Source: Bacillus oleivorans (GTDB taxonomy: Bacteria > Bacillota > Bacilli > Bacillales > JC228). From it: a stretch of DNA of 64,000 nucleotides. Location of the stretch: positions 62,001 to 126,000 of the forward strand of contig NZ_OAOP01000007.1 in assembly GCF_900207585.1 (NCBI RefSeq). Reading direction: 5' to 3'. A program made the translations under genes and the position numbers. Each line of letters opens with the position of its first letter. Positions within the stretch are counted from its first letter, which is position 1. The notes under the pieces were generated by a model, which made no database searches, had not been told where the DNA came from, and saw nothing but the letters and a program-made list of their open reading frames with translations. This document shows, piece after piece, positions 40,501 through 49,619 of this stretch.

Positions 40501-42403
40501 GAATTATCAATATGTCGTGTATTCTTACAGCGACCGCTTTGGCGATTCGCCAGAGGGAAGTATGTTAGAGTTTACCCTTACTTGGCCAATCATGCAGGCT
40601 CCAACTGTTAGTGGCAGCGTCTTTAATGCAAATAATATTACCCTTTCTTGGAAGGCCGTTCAATGGGCAAATGAGTATCGTGTTTATAAGGTGAATGGAG
40701 ACAGTAAAGAATTAATTTATAAAGGAACTGCGTTAAATTATAAACTTTATAATTTAACTGAGGATACTCATTCATTTGAAGTAACTGCATATAGTAACCG
40801 TTTTGGCGAGTCAGTTTCTTCTGAACAATTTGTCCAAAAGATTGTATATCCTATTATGGAACCACCAGTAGCCTCTCTAATATTACTAAGTGAGACTAGT
40901 GCACGTATTTCATGGGATTTTGTCACATATGCCAATGGTTACAATGTATATGAAGTGATTGATGGAAAACCTGTTCTTTTAGTTGAAAAACTGAATAATC
41001 TTTCATACGAAATTCAAAACCTTACTTACGCAAATCATGAATATTATGTGACTTCTTACAGTAACTCATTTGGTGAATCCAAACCATCAGAAATAGTTAT
41101 TGCTAAATTAATTATTGATACTGAAGCACCGGTAACAATAATTAATGCACCAACACAATGGGTTAATCAGGAACAGTTAATTACACTTGAAGCAACGGAT
41201 AATGAAGTAGGAGTAGAAAAAACATTCTATTCATTAAATGATGGACCTTTCCAAGAAGGAACTTCTATTCCTGTTAGTCAAGAAGGAATCAATAAAATTT
41301 CATTCTATTCAGTTGATAACGTTGGTAATGTAGAAGACGTAAAAACAGAGTATATCAAAATTGATAAAACAGCACCGGCAACGAATATTAATGATATACC
41401 AGCTTACTCTCAGTCCTTTACAGTTCAATTGACTGGAAAGGATGAATTGAGCGGTCTAGCAAAAACATATTATTCGATTAATGGCACAGCGTATGCAGAA
41501 GGCACTGCGTTTGTTGTAGATAAGGAAGGTATCAATCAGATTTCCTATTACTCCGTTGATGCTGCAGGCAACAAAGAAGAGGTAATAACGAAAGAAATAA
41601 ACATTGACAGAACTGCGCCTAAAACTGAATCTGATGCACCGGAAACTTGGGTAAATAAGGGTGTAACGATTACCTTAACAGCGGAAGATGAAAACAGCGG
41701 CGTGGCTAAAACGTATTATTCCATTAATGGTTCAGCTTATATTCAGGGCACTTCGTTCCTAGTAGACAAAGAAGGTTTCAATCAAATTTCTTTTTACTCT
41801 ATTGATAAAGCAGGGAATAAAGAAGAAGTTAGAACAATAGAAGTAAAAATGGATAAAACTGCTCCAACAGTTTCAGCATCGTTTGAAGAAGAGTATGGGC
41901 TTGGAACGAATTTTACATTAAGTTACGATGCTCAAGATAATCTTTCTGGAATTGCTGCAGAAGTGGTTATATTGAATGGTATTTCATATAAAAAGGGTGA
42001 CCTGATTACTTTAGACCAACCAGGTGAGTACAAGCTTAGCATTCGAGTAACTGATGTTGCTGGTCTGTCAACTGTAGTAGAAAAAACATTTACAGTTTAT
42101 ATACCAGTTAATCTTGATGTATTACCGAAAGTGATAAAAGGAAATCAAGGCATCTTTACGGTTAAAGCAATATTACCAGAAGAATATCAATCTTCATTAT
42201 TCGATGTTTCTACTATAACCTTAAATGGAGTTTCAGCAGTAGTAGATAACATAGGTCTACAAAAGCAGGCAGAAAAAGGACATTTCAAATTCAATCGTGA
42301 AGAATTTGTATGGTCTACTGGCGAAGTGAAACTTGAATTACGTGGCTATTTAGATAATAAATATTTGGTAATTGGCACAGCTTTTGTTGAATCAAAAAAA
42401 TAG
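37556..42403 (+). CDS. Giant secreted FN3-repeat surface protein, c-di-GMP riboswitch target
   Basis: A 1615-residue protein with a signal peptide (basic start, hydrophobic core VVVLMLVYNFFV, cleavage probably after VFA). Residues about 32-1188 hold 13 FN3-like repeats of about 89 residues, with recurring NGNDI, YKVYQIVDG, TVTGTS and YSDRFGESPEG. Three OmpL47-type or Ig-like repeats follow (from about 1191, 1273 and 1353), each with TYYSINGSAY- and NQISYYSVD-like motifs. A fourth Ig-like unit (from about 1435) and a C-terminal domain of about 100 residues complete it. No LPXTG motif, transmembrane tail or S-layer homology domain is visible, so attachment is unknown. Role as adhesin or biofilm matrix component is inferred from architecture and the riboswitch. 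The gene is AT-richer than its neighbours. Confidence 0.88.
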   Translation: MKKWFSIQTFVVVLMLVYNFFVPIGGVFAAENTLLPPSNLAYQSSTPDDGKLTWSAVYGANGYKVYEIKDGQLITLGSTTGTSYSLNDLPEGSYRYVVSTLTSEGESGPSAPVSVEIVYPEMQAPATLTSSIRNGNDIVLSWGLSKYAQKYNVYQFSESGEKTLLSSTTGTTYTQVNASEGIYTYSVTAYNSLYGESPDATPVKVEVIYPSMEKPENLTFTITNGTDVNLKWQAVNYAKGYNIYQVYNGQLELIKTVTGTSVTFSNLPAGDYTYKVFSYSDRFGESPEGSEVSVTVGSIVMTPPSNVTYKIQNINDVVFNWDAVPYATGYRIYELINGEKTLKSTVTGTSVTYSKLAGGNYEYEIYSYSDRFGESEVGSKVSFSIDTVNIYPPQDFTYKIQNGNDIVLNWSSAENATNYKVYQNIDGQKVIKSTVTGTTVTYANMPAGNYQFEVYTNSTRFGESAEGAQVSFTLEQIYLSAPENAKYEVKNGNDITVSWDAVEYATNYKVYQIVDGKKILKTTVSNPTAVLTNIAEGDTQYEIYSYSSRFGESAEGTSVNVSIIYPTMVPPENISETATSPTAFKLNWSPVEYATSYKVYQIVDGQKVLKSTVTGTSVSYSNMQPGVYHYEIYSYSTRFGISQEGAPIEVILSGVALPAPENLTYSISNGNDITLKWNAVQYANGYKIYQLIDGEYVLNRSVTGTSAKIANLPEGEFNFVVKPYSTLLGESPNGAEIKGTIVFPIMEKPENLTQTITNGNDITLRWSGVTYANSYKVYQIIDGQKVLAKTATGTSTVFNDMPEGVYQYFVHSYSDRFGESPEGSTVEINLIAPIMQAPANLTKTIANGNDIVLKWSSSTYSQKYNIYQMVDGEKVLMKTVTGTSSTFTNMPEGNYQYVVHSFNDQFGESPKGSTVEFTLTWPIMQAPADLTKSIANGNDIILKWDASTFAKGYKVYQIVDGEKILKQTVAGTSIRFNNMPEGNYQYVVYSYSDRFGDSPEGSMLEFTLTWPIMQAPTVSGSVFNANNITLSWKAVQWANEYRVYKVNGDSKELIYKGTALNYKLYNLTEDTHSFEVTAYSNRFGESVSSEQFVQKIVYPIMEPPVASLILLSETSARISWDFVTYANGYNVYEVIDGKPVLLVEKLNNLSYEIQNLTYANHEYYVTSYSNSFGESKPSEIVIAKLIIDTEAPVTIINAPTQWVNQEQLITLEATDNEVGVEKTFYSLNDGPFQEGTSIPVSQEGINKISFYSVDNVGNVEDVKTEYIKIDKTAPATNINDIPAYSQSFTVQLTGKDELSGLAKTYYSINGTAYAEGTAFVVDKEGINQISYYSVDAAGNKEEVITKEINIDRTAPKTESDAPETWVNKGVTITLTAEDENSGVAKTYYSINGSAYIQGTSFLVDKEGFNQISFYSIDKAGNKEEVRTIEVKMDKTAPTVSASFEEEYGLGTNFTLSYDAQDNLSGIAAEVVILNGISYKKGDLITLDQPGEYKLSIRVTDVAGLSTVVEKTFTVYIPVNLDVLPKVIKGNQGIFTVKAILPEEYQSSLFDVSTITLNGVSAVVDNIGLQKQAEKGHFKFNREEFVWSTGEVKLELRGYLDNKYLVIGTAFVESKK

Positions 42404-42413
42404 TTTAAACGGA

Positions 42414-42444
42414 GAAGGACTTCTCAAATGAGATGTCCTTTTCT
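42414..42444 (+). terminator. Terminator of the FN3-repeat gene
   Basis: AAGGACTTCTCA pairs with GAGATGTCCTT (one mismatch) around AAT, followed by TTCTTAGTTTT. It begins about 10 bases after the stop. Confidence 0.75.
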
Positions 42445-42523
42445 TAGTTTTAGAGAAGAAATTCAACCTCAAGGACATCCTAGAACTAACAAACAACAAC
42501 GTTTATGAATAGAGCATAAATAC

Positions 42524-42562
42524 AACCCGCAGAAACCACTTCAGCTCCTGCGGGTTATTTTC
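42524..42562 (-). terminator. Hairpin between convergent genes, probably terminating rqcH
   Basis: AACCCGCAG at 42524-42532 and CTGCGGGTT at 42548-42556 form a perfect 9-bp stem. On the - strand it follows the rqcH stop by about 25 bases and is succeeded by a moderately T-rich TTGTATTTAT; on the + strand it is followed by ATTTTCTTT, so it may work in both directions. Confidence 0.65.
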
Positions 42563-42582
42563 TTTATATGATTCAATTCAAC

Positions 42583-44289
42583 CTATCTCCGTAATTTCAT
42601 AACCTCCGCCTCATCAGGTGTCACATACACCGTCTGCTGCTGTTCATAAATGACAAAGCCAGGCTTCGCGCCGCTTGGTTTCTTCACGTGGCGGACTTTG
42701 GTAAAATCAACTGGAACCGAGCTGGAGTTTCTGGCTTTACTAAAATAGGCTGCTAACCGTGCTGCTTCAAGGATCGTCTCATCTGACGGAGCAGCAGATT
42801 TTATCACGACATGAGATCCTGGAATATCCTTCGTATGCAGCCAAATTTCATCTTTTTTGGCGACTCGGTTTGTTAGGTAATCATTTTGTTTATTGTTTTT
42901 ACCCACTAATATTTCGGTTCCATCGGAAGATACATAGGTTTCAAGGGTTGGATTTTGCGGTTTATTTTTCTTCTTCCCTTTGTCTTGCTTCGCTTTTAAG
43001 TAGCCCTCTTCGACCAATTCTTCTCTGATTTCTTCTACATCCTTAGGTGCGGCATTTTCGAGCTGCTGAATCAGCACGTCCAAGTATTCGATCTCTGCTT
43101 TTGCATGACCAATTTGTTCTTGCACAATATCAGCGGCATGTTTTAATTTTTGATACTTAGAAAAATAGCTTTGTGCATTGTCAGCTGGAGATTTCGTTTT
43201 CTTTAAAGAAATGACTATCTTTTCGGCTTCCTCACTGTAATAGTTTTCAACCTCAACTTCCTCCATACCTTTTTCAATCCGATACAAATTTGCCGTCAGC
43301 AGCTCTCCGTATAACTGATAACGGTCCGCCTCTTTGGCTTCCTCCAGTGTTTGGAGCAGCTTTTCAATTTTATTTTCATTTTTCCGTTTTTCCTGCTGCA
43401 AAACTCTTTCTAAGTCTGCGGCAATTTGCTTAATCCGGTCCCGTTCTGCTTTTCCGAAATAATAACGGTCAAGCAATTCGCTTAATGAAGAAAAGCTTTG
43501 ATACTCCGAGCTTATTGACAATAAAGGCATGAAGTAAAAGGCTTCCTTATCTTGACCTACCATGATAGAAGGTGAATATTGGTGTTGTCGGATTGGCTTC
43601 ATGACATGAATAAACATATTTGGAAGGGTAACACGATTAGCTAATGGAACGCGGGAAACGATTTCTTTAGCAATCATCGGTGATAACCCTTCAAACTTTT
43701 GCACGAGCTGTTGCGGTAATTTTCCGCTGTTAAAATCGATCTTTTTTAACACATCTTCTTCCGTCGCATCGAGCGGATTCATTTTTTCATGAACCGGAGG
43801 CGCGACATATGGATATCCCGGCAACAGCGTTCTGTGTCTATTAAGATGAGAGGGAATATGTTTAATACAATCCAGAATCACCATTTTTTCAGGGTCGACT
43901 AATAAGAGATTACTATGTCTTCCCATTAATTCGATAATTAAAAGTTTATGTTTCCAATCGCCTAATTCATTTCTCGATTTGATTTGAAAAGTGATAATCC
44001 GATCGAGTCCTTGCTGCTCGATTGCTTCAATTACGCCGCCTTCTACATGCTTGCGCAGAAGCATACAAAACATCGGTGGCTCTTTCGGATTCTCGTAGCT
44101 TTCTTCTGTCAATTGAACCCGGTGAAAACTGGGATGTGCAGAAAGCAAAAGCTTATGGGAAATCCCATTTCCTCTAATTTGTAAAATACATTCTAATTTA
44201 TAGGGCTGATGAACCTTATGAATTCTTGCTCCAACTAAACGTTGAAGCTCATGAACCATGGCTCTTGTAAACAATCCATCAAAAGACAT
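42583..44289 (-). CDS. rqcH: RqcH (YloA, NFACT family), ribosome quality control factor
   Basis: Bacterial Rqc2/NEMF homologue that binds stalled 50S subunits and directs alanine tailing; older annotations call it a fibronectin-binding protein. The NFACT-N domain begins MSFDGLFTRAMVHELQ with IHKVHQPYK; a long coiled coil lies at about residues 270-430; and NFACT-R follows with EIWLHTKDIPGSHVVIKS. 568 residues, close to 572 in B. subtilis. It is transcribed on the - strand, against the flow of the region, also the case for yloA relative to yloB in a divergent arrangement here. Confidence 0.95.
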   Translation of the reverse strand: MSFDGLFTRAMVHELQRLVGARIHKVHQPYKLECILQIRGNGISHKLLLSAHPSFHRVQLTEESYENPKEPPMFCMLLRKHVEGGVIEAIEQQGLDRIITFQIKSRNELGDWKHKLLIIELMGRHSNLLLVDPEKMVILDCIKHIPSHLNRHRTLLPGYPYVAPPVHEKMNPLDATEEDVLKKIDFNSGKLPQQLVQKFEGLSPMIAKEIVSRVPLANRVTLPNMFIHVMKPIRQHQYSPSIMVGQDKEAFYFMPLLSISSEYQSFSSLSELLDRYYFGKAERDRIKQIAADLERVLQQEKRKNENKIEKLLQTLEEAKEADRYQLYGELLTANLYRIEKGMEEVEVENYYSEEAEKIVISLKKTKSPADNAQSYFSKYQKLKHAADIVQEQIGHAKAEIEYLDVLIQQLENAAPKDVEEIREELVEEGYLKAKQDKGKKKNKPQNPTLETYVSSDGTEILVGKNNKQNDYLTNRVAKKDEIWLHTKDIPGSHVVIKSAAPSDETILEAARLAAYFSKARNSSSVPVDFTKVRHVKKPSGAKPGFVIYEQQQTVYVTPDEAEVMKLRR

Positions 44290-44361
44290 ATAGATACTTC
44301 CTTTTATTTAGTAAGGCTTTTTTAAGCCCAAGTCTTGATATTTTCAGTAGCTAACGCAGTA

Positions 44362-44548
44362 TTTAACGGACATGTGTTCCGCTATTTGTGACAAATAGGG
44401 TGATTTTCAAAATTATAGGACATAGGTTCCGCTATTTTAGCAAATAACAGCAATTTTCGGCTGATTTTCGATAAATAACGTATCGTATGTCCTATCGTAT
44501 CCTCAAAATAGCCATTTTTATTAAAATAACGGATCCTATGTCCGATGC
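44362..44548. repeat. Inverted-repeat array of GGACATRKGTTCCGCTATTT type
   Basis: GGACATGTGTTCCGCTATTT (44368-44387) is repeated 50 bases later as GGACATAGGTTCCGCTATTT (44418-44437). The reverse complement of this unit recurs near 44523-44543 (AAAATAACGGATCCTATGTCC, 19 of 21 matches to the complement of the second copy), with a further partial inverted copy around 44482-44503. The array lies between the divergent rqcH and yloB, in the 421-bp gap; the bases on either side show no clear feature apart from possible promoters. Confidence 0.7.
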
Positions 44549-44710
44549 GAATACAAGTAATAAATGTAAAGAAGCAAATGTACAAACATACAGAGCGTAA
44601 CCGCACACTTCCGCTTTCACAATTATTATAGCATTTTTTTGGACGAGTCTGAATAAGTATCCAAGAGAAGGACTACTCTTTTTCTGTTGAGGAGGGACGT
44701 GAGAAACTAT

Positions 44711-47389
44711 ATGAAATTTCATGAAATGCCAGTAGATGATCTTGAAAGAAGTCTTGCTACCAATTTTGAAAGAGGACTATCGAATGACGAGGTGAAAAAA
44801 AGAAGAAAGCAACACGGATATAACGAATTAGAAGAGGGAGAGAAACAGTCGGCCCTTCTCCTGTTTTTTAGCCAATTTAAAGATTTTATGGTATTGGTGC
44901 TTCTCGGAGCTACCCTAATATCAGGGCTGCTCGGTGAGTATGTCGATGCCATTGCGATTATGGCGATTGTGTTATTGAATGGATTCTTAGGATTTTTCCA
45001 AGAGAGAAAAGCCGAGAAATCGCTGCAGGCCCTGAAGGAGTTATCGGCTCCGCAAGTAATGGTACTGCGGGATGGCGACTGGATTAAAGTTCTGTCTAAA
45101 GAGATAGTTCCTGGAGATATTATTAGATTTGGTGCAGGGGATCGGATTGGAGCAGATACAAGACTGATTGAAGCGAAAAGTTTGGAGATAGAAGAATCCG
45201 CTTTGACTGGAGAGTCCGTTCCGGTTGAAAAAAATGTTGCACCGATTCGTGAATCGAAGCTATCGATTGGCGATATGTACAATATGGCGTTTATGGGCAC
45301 ATTGGTGACGAGAGGTTCTGGAGTTGGGGTAGTTGTTTCAACTGGAATGAAAACAGCGATGGGACAAATTGCCGATCTCCTCCAGTCGGCAGAATCAACA
45401 ATGACGCCATTACAAAGACGGCTAGAAGAGCTAGGTAAAATTTTGATCTTGACTGCCCTGCTCTTGACTGCGCTTGTTGTAGTCGTTGGGATTATCCAGG
45501 GACATGATTTATATACGATGTTTTTTGCAGGGGTAAGCTTAGCTGTGGCAGCGATACCAGAAGGACTGCCCGCGATTGTCACAGTTGCATTGTCCCTTGG
45601 CGTTCAGAAAATGATTAAACGAAACGCAATTGTTCGTAAGCTTCCTGCGGTTGAAACTTTAGGCTGTGCATCCGTTATTTGTTCCGATAAAACAGGAACA
45701 ATGACACAAAACAAAATGACCGTTACAAAACTATGGAGCGGCGGCAAAATGTGGGGAGTAAGCGGACAAGGGTATGAACCGGCTGGAGAATTCTTAGACG
45801 GTGATCGTTCTGTTCAGCCAAACAGTGAAAAATCATTTCAGCAGCTGTTAACCTTTGGGATGCTTTGTAATCATGCTGAACTAAAAAATGATGGGGACCA
45901 TTATTATCTCGATGGCGATCCTACAGAAGGAGCTATGCTGGTTGCTGCAATGAAAGCAGGGTTAACCAGGAAAAGTCTCAAAACTCAATTTAAAATAGTC
46001 CATGAGTTTCCGTTTGATTCCGAGAGAAAAATGATGAGTGTGATTGTTGAAGACCGGAACGGGAAAAAATTTGTAGTAACTAAAGGGGCACCTGATGTAC
46101 TTTTAAAAGTTAGTGATTCCATTCTGTACGACAATAAGCTTCAGTATTTATCAGAAGCATTGAGGAAAAATGTCGTACAAGCTATTGAATCAATGGCTGA
46201 ACAGGCATTACGTACGATTGCAGTTGCTTTTAAACCGCTGCAAACGGGGACATACCCGCTTCATGAGATGGAGGCAGAGAAAGATTTAACGCTTGTCGGT
46301 TTACAGGGAATGATTGACCCGCCGCGGCCAGAAGTTAGAGAGGCAGTTAAACAATGTAAGAAGGCTGGTATCCAAACCGTCATGATTACAGGTGACCACG
46401 CGATCACAGCCAGAGCAATTGCGAAACAGCTTGGTCTGCTTACAAATCAAAGTCTAGTATTAGAGGGCTACCAATTAAATGATATGTCCGTTGAGGAACT
46501 TGAAGAAGTGGTGGAGAAGACAACGGTGTTTGCCCGGGTTTCTCCAGAACACAAACTTAAAATCGTAAAAGCATTCCAAAACCGTGGACATATTGTCGCG
46601 ATGACAGGTGACGGTGTCAATGATGCTCCTGCAATCAAAGCAGCTGATATCGGTGTTGCCATGGGTATTACAGGAACTGATGTAGCGAAAGAGGCGTCTT
46701 CTCTAGTTCTCTTAGATGATAATTTCACAACGATTAAAGCAGCGATTGAAGAAGGCCGAAATATATATGAAAACATCCGTAAATTTATTCGCTATCTGTT
46801 AGCCTCCAATGTTGGAGAAATTTTGGTCATGCTTTTTGCGATGCTGCTAGCATTACCGCTTCCGCTAGTACCGATTCAAATTTTATGGGTGAACCTTGTA
46901 ACAGACGGGTTACCAGCGATGGCGCTTGGTCTCGACCCATCCGAAGAAGATGTAATGAACCGGAAACCAAGACATCCAAAAGAAGGCGTTTTTGCTAGAG
47001 GCTTGGGCTGGAAGGTTGTTTCTAGAGGATTCTTAATTGGAATCGTTACGTTAATGGCCTTCATGATTGCCTACCAGGGTCAGACGGAAAACTTAAAGTA
47101 TGCCCAAACCGTTGCTTTTGCAACATTAGTAATGGCGCAGCTAATCCATGTATTTGATTGCCGCAGCGATACTTCTGTATTTGCCAGGAATCCGTTTGAA
47201 AACAAATACCTCGTTGGAGCAGTAATTTCATCCCTGATTTTAATGCTGATTGTCATCTATTATCCACCGCTTCAAACCGTGTTCCATACAGTGGCGATTG
47301 ATGTGAAAGATTGGCTTTTAATCACTGGTTTAGCTGCGATTCCTACGTTTGTTTGGATGGGATCACATTTTACAAGAAAATCAGTTTGA
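44711..47389 (+). CDS. yloB: YloB, P-type Ca2+-transporting ATPase
   Basis: SERCA-like P2A ATPase of the PacL/LMCA1 group; the B. subtilis protein was shown to bind and transport calcium and to be made in sporulation. The phosphorylation motif CSDKTGTMTQNKMTV, actuator TGES (ALTGESVPVEK), M4 PEGLP (IPEGLPAIVTVAL) and hinge MTGDGVNDAPAIK are all intact, with ten transmembrane segments. ATG at 44711 matches the B. subtilis start (MKFHEM). A GTG at 44699 in frame is an alternative because GGAGG at 44691-44695 is 15 bases from the ATG. 892 residues. Confidence 0.95.
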   Translation: MKFHEMPVDDLERSLATNFERGLSNDEVKKRRKQHGYNELEEGEKQSALLLFFSQFKDFMVLVLLGATLISGLLGEYVDAIAIMAIVLLNGFLGFFQERKAEKSLQALKELSAPQVMVLRDGDWIKVLSKEIVPGDIIRFGAGDRIGADTRLIEAKSLEIEESALTGESVPVEKNVAPIRESKLSIGDMYNMAFMGTLVTRGSGVGVVVSTGMKTAMGQIADLLQSAESTMTPLQRRLEELGKILILTALLLTALVVVVGIIQGHDLYTMFFAGVSLAVAAIPEGLPAIVTVALSLGVQKMIKRNAIVRKLPAVETLGCASVICSDKTGTMTQNKMTVTKLWSGGKMWGVSGQGYEPAGEFLDGDRSVQPNSEKSFQQLLTFGMLCNHAELKNDGDHYYLDGDPTEGAMLVAAMKAGLTRKSLKTQFKIVHEFPFDSERKMMSVIVEDRNGKKFVVTKGAPDVLLKVSDSILYDNKLQYLSEALRKNVVQAIESMAEQALRTIAVAFKPLQTGTYPLHEMEAEKDLTLVGLQGMIDPPRPEVREAVKQCKKAGIQTVMITGDHAITARAIAKQLGLLTNQSLVLEGYQLNDMSVEELEEVVEKTTVFARVSPEHKLKIVKAFQNRGHIVAMTGDGVNDAPAIKAADIGVAMGITGTDVAKEASSLVLLDDNFTTIKAAIEEGRNIYENIRKFIRYLLASNVGEILVMLFAMLLALPLPLVPIQILWVNLVTDGLPAMALGLDPSEEDVMNRKPRHPKEGVFARGLGWKVVSRGFLIGIVTLMAFMIAYQGQTENLKYAQTVAFATLVMAQLIHVFDCRSDTSVFARNPFENKYLVGAVISSLILMLIVIYYPPLQTVFHTVAIDVKDWLLITGLAAIPTFVWMGSHFTRKSV

Positions 47390-47403
47390 TATATGGTATA
47401 ATC

Positions 47404-47439
47404 CAAAAGGTAGTAGAACTTGTTCTATTACCTTTTTTC
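47404..47439 (+). terminator. Terminator after yloB
   Basis: AAAAGGTAGTAGAAC pairs with GTTCTATTACCTTTT (one mismatch) around a 2-3-base loop, ending in six T. Confidence 0.85.
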
Positions 47440-47510
47440 TATTCGCATCGATTCCAATATTTTGTTATCATAAATGGGTCGATTTTATGGTGAAAAAGGT
47501 TGTGAAGAGT

Positions 47511-48389
47511 ATGATAAAGAGTATGACGGGATTCGGGAGCAGCACAAAAGAATCTGAATCCTTTCAAGTCACCGTTGAACTAAAAGCAGTGAATCATCGT
47601 TTTTGTGAAATAAACCTAAGAATCCCCCGTTCTTTTCTTCATATAGAGGATCAGATGAAGAAGAGAATTCAAGGCTTTATTCATCGCGGGCGGATCGAAG
47701 GCTTTATCAATATCGAGGGAGAAGGTCTCATCGCAAAGACTTTAAAGGTAGATTGGACGCTTTTAGATCAATATGTTCATGCACTCCATCAAGTGAAAAA
47801 TCAATACTCGATCCCAGAAGAAGTCAGTCTTTCCCATGTTTTAAAACAGGAGGGAATTTTACAGTTACAAGAGACCGAAGATCATTCCCTAAAAGAAGTA
47901 GAGGAAATGCTTCTTTTATGTGCCGATGAAGCGGCCCAGGCGCTGCTTTCGATGAGAAGGCGTGAAGGGGGAGAATTGAAAAAGGTACTGATTCAATACA
48001 TAGATGAACTAAAGCGTAGTTTTAAAAATCTTGAACAATTAGCACCAAAAGTTGTTCAACATTATAAAGAACGGCTTGAAAAGAAAGTGAAGGAACTTTA
48101 TACGGGTCCAGTTGATGAAAATCGGCTATTACAAGAGGTCGTTATTTTTTCGGATAAGGCAGATATTAGTGAAGAAATAACAAGGTTAATGAGTCACTGC
48201 GGCCAATTTCTTCAGTCACTCGAATTGAATGAGCCTGTTGGGAGAAAGCTTGACTTTCTAATTCAAGAAATGAATCGAGAAGTTAACACAATCGGTTCAA
48301 AAGCAAATGACCAACAAATCGCTCAAAATGTGGTAGAATTGAAATCAATTCTTGAAAAAATGCGGGAACAAGTTCAAAATATCGAATAA
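47511..48389 (+). CDS. yloC: YloC, YicC-family endoribonuclease
   Basis: Member of the YicC family, whose E. coli and B. subtilis members have been reported to be RNases. The N-terminal family motif [15 protein letters not shown], the central [14 protein letters not shown], and the C-terminal DUF1732 domain ([22 protein letters not shown]) are all present. The ATG at 47511 gives 292 residues and the classical start MIKSMTGFG. An in-frame ATG at 47487 would add eight residues. Confidence 0.93.
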   Translation: MIKSMTGFGSSTKESESFQVTVELKAVNHRFCEINLRIPRSFLHIEDQMKKRIQGFIHRGRIEGFINIEGEGLIAKTLKVDWTLLDQYVHALHQVKNQYSIPEEVSLSHVLKQEGILQLQETEDHSLKEVEEMLLLCADEAAQALLSMRRREGGELKKVLIQYIDELKRSFKNLEQLAPKVVQHYKERLEKKVKELYTGPVDENRLLQEVVIFSDKADISEEITRLMSHCGQFLQSLELNEPVGRKLDFLIQEMNREVNTIGSKANDQQIAQNVVELKSILEKMREQVQNIE

Positions 48390-48444
48390 CAAGAATATTT
48401 GCTCATTATTCGGGCAAACTATTCTATTAGAATTAGGAGGGCCT

Positions 48445-48708
48445 ATGGGGATACAATTAATTAATATCGGCTTTGGAAACATCGTATCTGCCAATCGATT
48501 AATCTCTATTGTTAGTCCTGAATCAGCTCCAATTAAGCGTTTAATACAAGATGCACGTGATCGGAATATGCTTATTGATGCTACATACGGAAGACGAACA
48601 CGAGCAGTTTTGATTATGGATTCAGACCATGTAATTCTCTCAGCTGTTCAACCCGAAACTGTAGCAAGTCGATTGGTGGACAGAGATGAGATCGTGGATG
48701 AAGGGTAG
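48445..48708 (+). CDS. remA: RemA, extracellular matrix transcription regulator
   Basis: Small DNA-binding activator of biofilm matrix and osmoprotection genes in B. subtilis. The 87-residue protein has the typical sequence [20 protein letters not shown], then [28 protein letters not shown] (in part). AGGAGGG precedes the ATG at 48445. Its presence beside gmk is conserved. It is of interest that the same window contains a c-di-GMP-controlled surface protein. Confidence 0.95.
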   Translation: MGIQLINIGFGNIVSANRLISIVSPESAPIKRLIQDARDRNMLIDATYGRRTRAVLIMDSDHVILSAVQPETVASRLVDRDEIVDEG

Positions 48709-48717
48709 GTACATTAG

Positions 48718-49338
<621 letters not shown>

Positions 49339-49339
49339 C

Positions 49340-49540
49340 ATGTTATATCCATCAATTGATTCGCTTTTACAAAAAATAGATTCAAAATACTCTTTAGTTA
49401 CGATTGCTTCTAAAAGAGCACGCAAATTAAACCTGAATGAAGAACTGCCTTTGTTAGATAAGTATGTTTCACATAAAAGTGTAGGGAAAGCACTTGAAGA
49501 AATTTACAGCGGCGATTTAAAAATGGCAACTAAAGAGTAG
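49340..49540 (+). CDS. rpoZ: RpoZ, RNA polymerase omega subunit
   Basis: Small subunit that helps RNA polymerase assembly. The N-terminal [20 protein letters not shown] and the ASKRARKLN segment correspond to omega conserved region, followed by [14 protein letters not shown] at 49340 matches the B. subtilis start (MLDPSID). An in-frame ATG at 49331 would add three residues and has AGGAG only 3 bases upstream. 66 residues. Confidence 0.93.
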   Translation: MLYPSIDSLLQKIDSKYSLVTIASKRARKLNLNEELPLLDKYVSHKSVGKALEEIYSGDLKMATKE

Positions 49541-49550
49541 GCACATCACA

Positions 49551-49593
49551 GGGTCTGACCCCGCAATTTTGACTTGTGGGATCAGACCCCTTT
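49551..49593 (+). terminator. GGGTCTGACCCC hairpin between rpoZ and coaBC
   Basis: GGGTCTGA-C-CCC-G-CAA pairs with TTG-T-GGG-A-TCAGACCC: a 15-16-bp stem with one mismatch and one G-T pair around a 7-base loop. The 3' flank CCTTTCATTCTTT is only moderately T-rich, so it could be a terminator or a processing or attenuation site. Confidence 0.6.
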
Positions 49594-49619
49594 CATTCTT
49601 TCCTAAAGGGGTAGTCAAG

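Noticed and set aside
37556-42403. Sortase-anchored cell wall protein
   Set aside because: The C-terminus (GTAFVESKK) has no LPXTG, hydrophobic helix or positive tail of sortase type.
44719-45582. 287-codon open frame antisense to yloB
   Set aside because: It lies entirely opposite a strongly conserved P-type ATPase, is Ser/Thr/Ile-rich as expected of a shadow, and has no promoter or ribosome site of note.
49569-49619. N-terminal extension of CoaBC
   Set aside because: The added residues cross the 3' arm of the rpoZ-coaBC hairpin and do not occur in the family; the ATG at 49620 gives the normal N-terminus.
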